A DNA stretch of 7,281 nt from Acidobacterium sp. (GTDB lineage: Bacteria; Acidobacteriota; Terriglobia; Terriglobales; Acidobacteriaceae). The translations under genes and the position numbers were made by a program. Below the pieces are notes generated by a model, which saw only the letters and a program-made list of their open reading frames with translations, was not told the origin of the DNA and did no database searches. This document shows, piece by piece, positions 6,640 through 7,281 of this stretch; the stretch's first letter is position 1; every line of letters begins with the position of its first letter. Location: the NCBI GenBank assembly GCA_003152595.1, contig PMAM01000011.1, positions 17,619 through 24,899 of the forward strand, given 5' to 3'.

Positions 6640-6692
6640 ACCACCATGAAAGTGGCAATAGTTTTCGATTCAGTGAAGGCCAGACCTTCTGG

Positions 6693-7281
6693 CTACGGAC
6701 TATCGTGCGTAAACGGATGGCGTTCGACGATCCCGCGGCCTTCGCGGACCACGACCCATTGATTGGCATCCACACTCGGGATGGTTTCGACATTGCTCAC
6801 AGGGCCGTCAGGCCAGCGGATCGTCAAGTCTGCTTTGGTGGCATGGCCCATGCCGAAGTGCACGCGGAAGTCTCCCTGGGAGATGTGGTATCCGCCGCTG
6901 CGAACTTCGTCGATTTCTTTTCGCCCACCAACCGCCAGTGTCAACCGTGCACCGATGGCGTCGCGCCCCGAGGCGGTAACGACGCGGACGAGCAGCGCGT
7001 TGCCCCGGGGCCCGAAGTTCTTGAGCAATGAAGGCGGCTCGAAAAGATTGACAGTAACAATCTCCTGGGAACCGTCGTTATCGAGATCACCCACGGCGAT
7101 GCCGCGAGACGCATGCTTTGCCGTAATGCCGGGACCACCGGTGGAGGACATATCGAAGAACTGGCCGTCGCCGCGATTCCAGAACAACTGGCGGGGCTGT
7201 TTGAATTCTTCTCCCAGGTTGTACTTCTCGACGAAGGGGTACACGTGGCCGTCGGCGACGAACAGGTCCGGCCATCCGTCA
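6693..7281 (-). CDS. CRTAC1-like FG-GAP/ASPIC-UnbV protein (C-terminal part)
   Basis: The frame is open to the window edge, so the N-terminus is missing; 195 residues are seen, with no reason to accept the internal GTG as a start. Residues 1-14 (DGWPDLFVADGHVYP) and about 60-79 (GIAVGDLDNDGSQEIVTVNL) are FG-GAP/VCBS-type beta-propeller repeats; the DLDNDG loop is a typical calcium-binding pattern. About 94-165 is an ASPIC/UnbV domain: IGARLTLAVGG, then DEVRSGGYHISQGDFRVHFG, then LTIRWPDG, a near-textbook match. Such proteins are secreted or surface-bound and very numerous in Acidobacteriota and Planctomycetota; their molecular role is mostly unknown. It lies 184 bases upstream of the Tat-signal gene on the same strand, so co-transcription is possible but not shown. 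Domain assignment is firm, function is not. Confidence 0.88.
   Translation of the reverse strand, partial: DGWPDLFVADGHVYPFVEKYNLGEEFKQPRQLFWNRGDGQFFDMSSTGGPGITAKHASRGIAVGDLDNDGSQEIVTVNLFEPPSLLKNFGPRGNALLVRVVTASGRDAIGARLTLAVGGRKEIDEVRSGGYHISQGDFRVHFGMGHATKADLTIRWPDGPVSNVETIPSVDANQWVVVREGRGIVERHPFTHDSP

Noticed and set aside
6673..6692. Small hairpin GAAGG-CCAGA-CCTTC after the ASPIC/UnbV gene as a terminator
   Set aside because: Five-pair stem and no T-run on the transcribed minus strand; too weak.
6509..6793. N-terminal extension of the large minus-strand ORF to 6793
   Set aside because: It overlaps the end of the ASPIC/UnbV gene, lacks family-like sequence, and the Tat signal with a good ribosome site marks 6508 as the start.

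Overview
The window reads as chromosomal DNA of a GC-rich soil-type bacterium. The mix of a non-phosphorylating deoxysugar operon, a CRTAC1-like ASPIC/UnbV protein and a large Tat-exported carbohydrate-type protein is most like Acidobacteriota. That assignment is inference from gene content only; there is no rRNA or marker gene here.

Left half (1-3175, + strand): the 3' end of a tightly packed sugar operon. In order it holds the C-terminus of an L-galactose/L-fucose dehydrogenase-type aldo/keto reductase, a 31-codon open frame of doubtful status, an LgoD-like zinc alcohol dehydrogenase, a FucP-type sugar:H+ symporter and an RbsD/FucU-type pyranase/mutarotase. The genes are joined by ATGA overlaps or gaps of a few bases, except for a 105-base gap before the dehydrogenase. 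Together they would import L-fucose (or its 6-hydroxy analogue L-galactose), interconvert its anomers, oxidise C1 to the lactone/acid and carry out a further oxidation of the aldonate. No kinase or isomerase is seen. The lactonase and dehydratase or aldolase steps, if present, lie outside the window. The promoter also lies upstream of the window.

Middle (3176-3586): no intact gene. The minus strand carries one open frame in which a piece of a type I restriction HsdR helicase runs, in frame, into a piece of a GH29 alpha-L-fucosidase. Both are far too short to work. This is a recombination scar or relic, and it is the most unusual structure in the window.

Right half (3587-7281, - strand, convergent with the sugar operon): the C-terminal 195 residues of a CRTAC1-like FG-GAP/ASPIC-UnbV protein, a 184-base spacer with a short dyad and a possible -35 element, then a complete 973-residue Tat-signal protein. 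That protein resembles the DUF5695 group and has the build of a large secreted glycoside-active enzyme, but no catalytic family can be assigned by eye. With the fucosidase relic beside it, the locus looks like part of a fucose-glycan utilisation region, though that link is inferred from proximity alone. No convincing rho-independent terminator is visible between the convergent units, and no tRNA, rRNA, CRISPR array or insertion sequence is seen.
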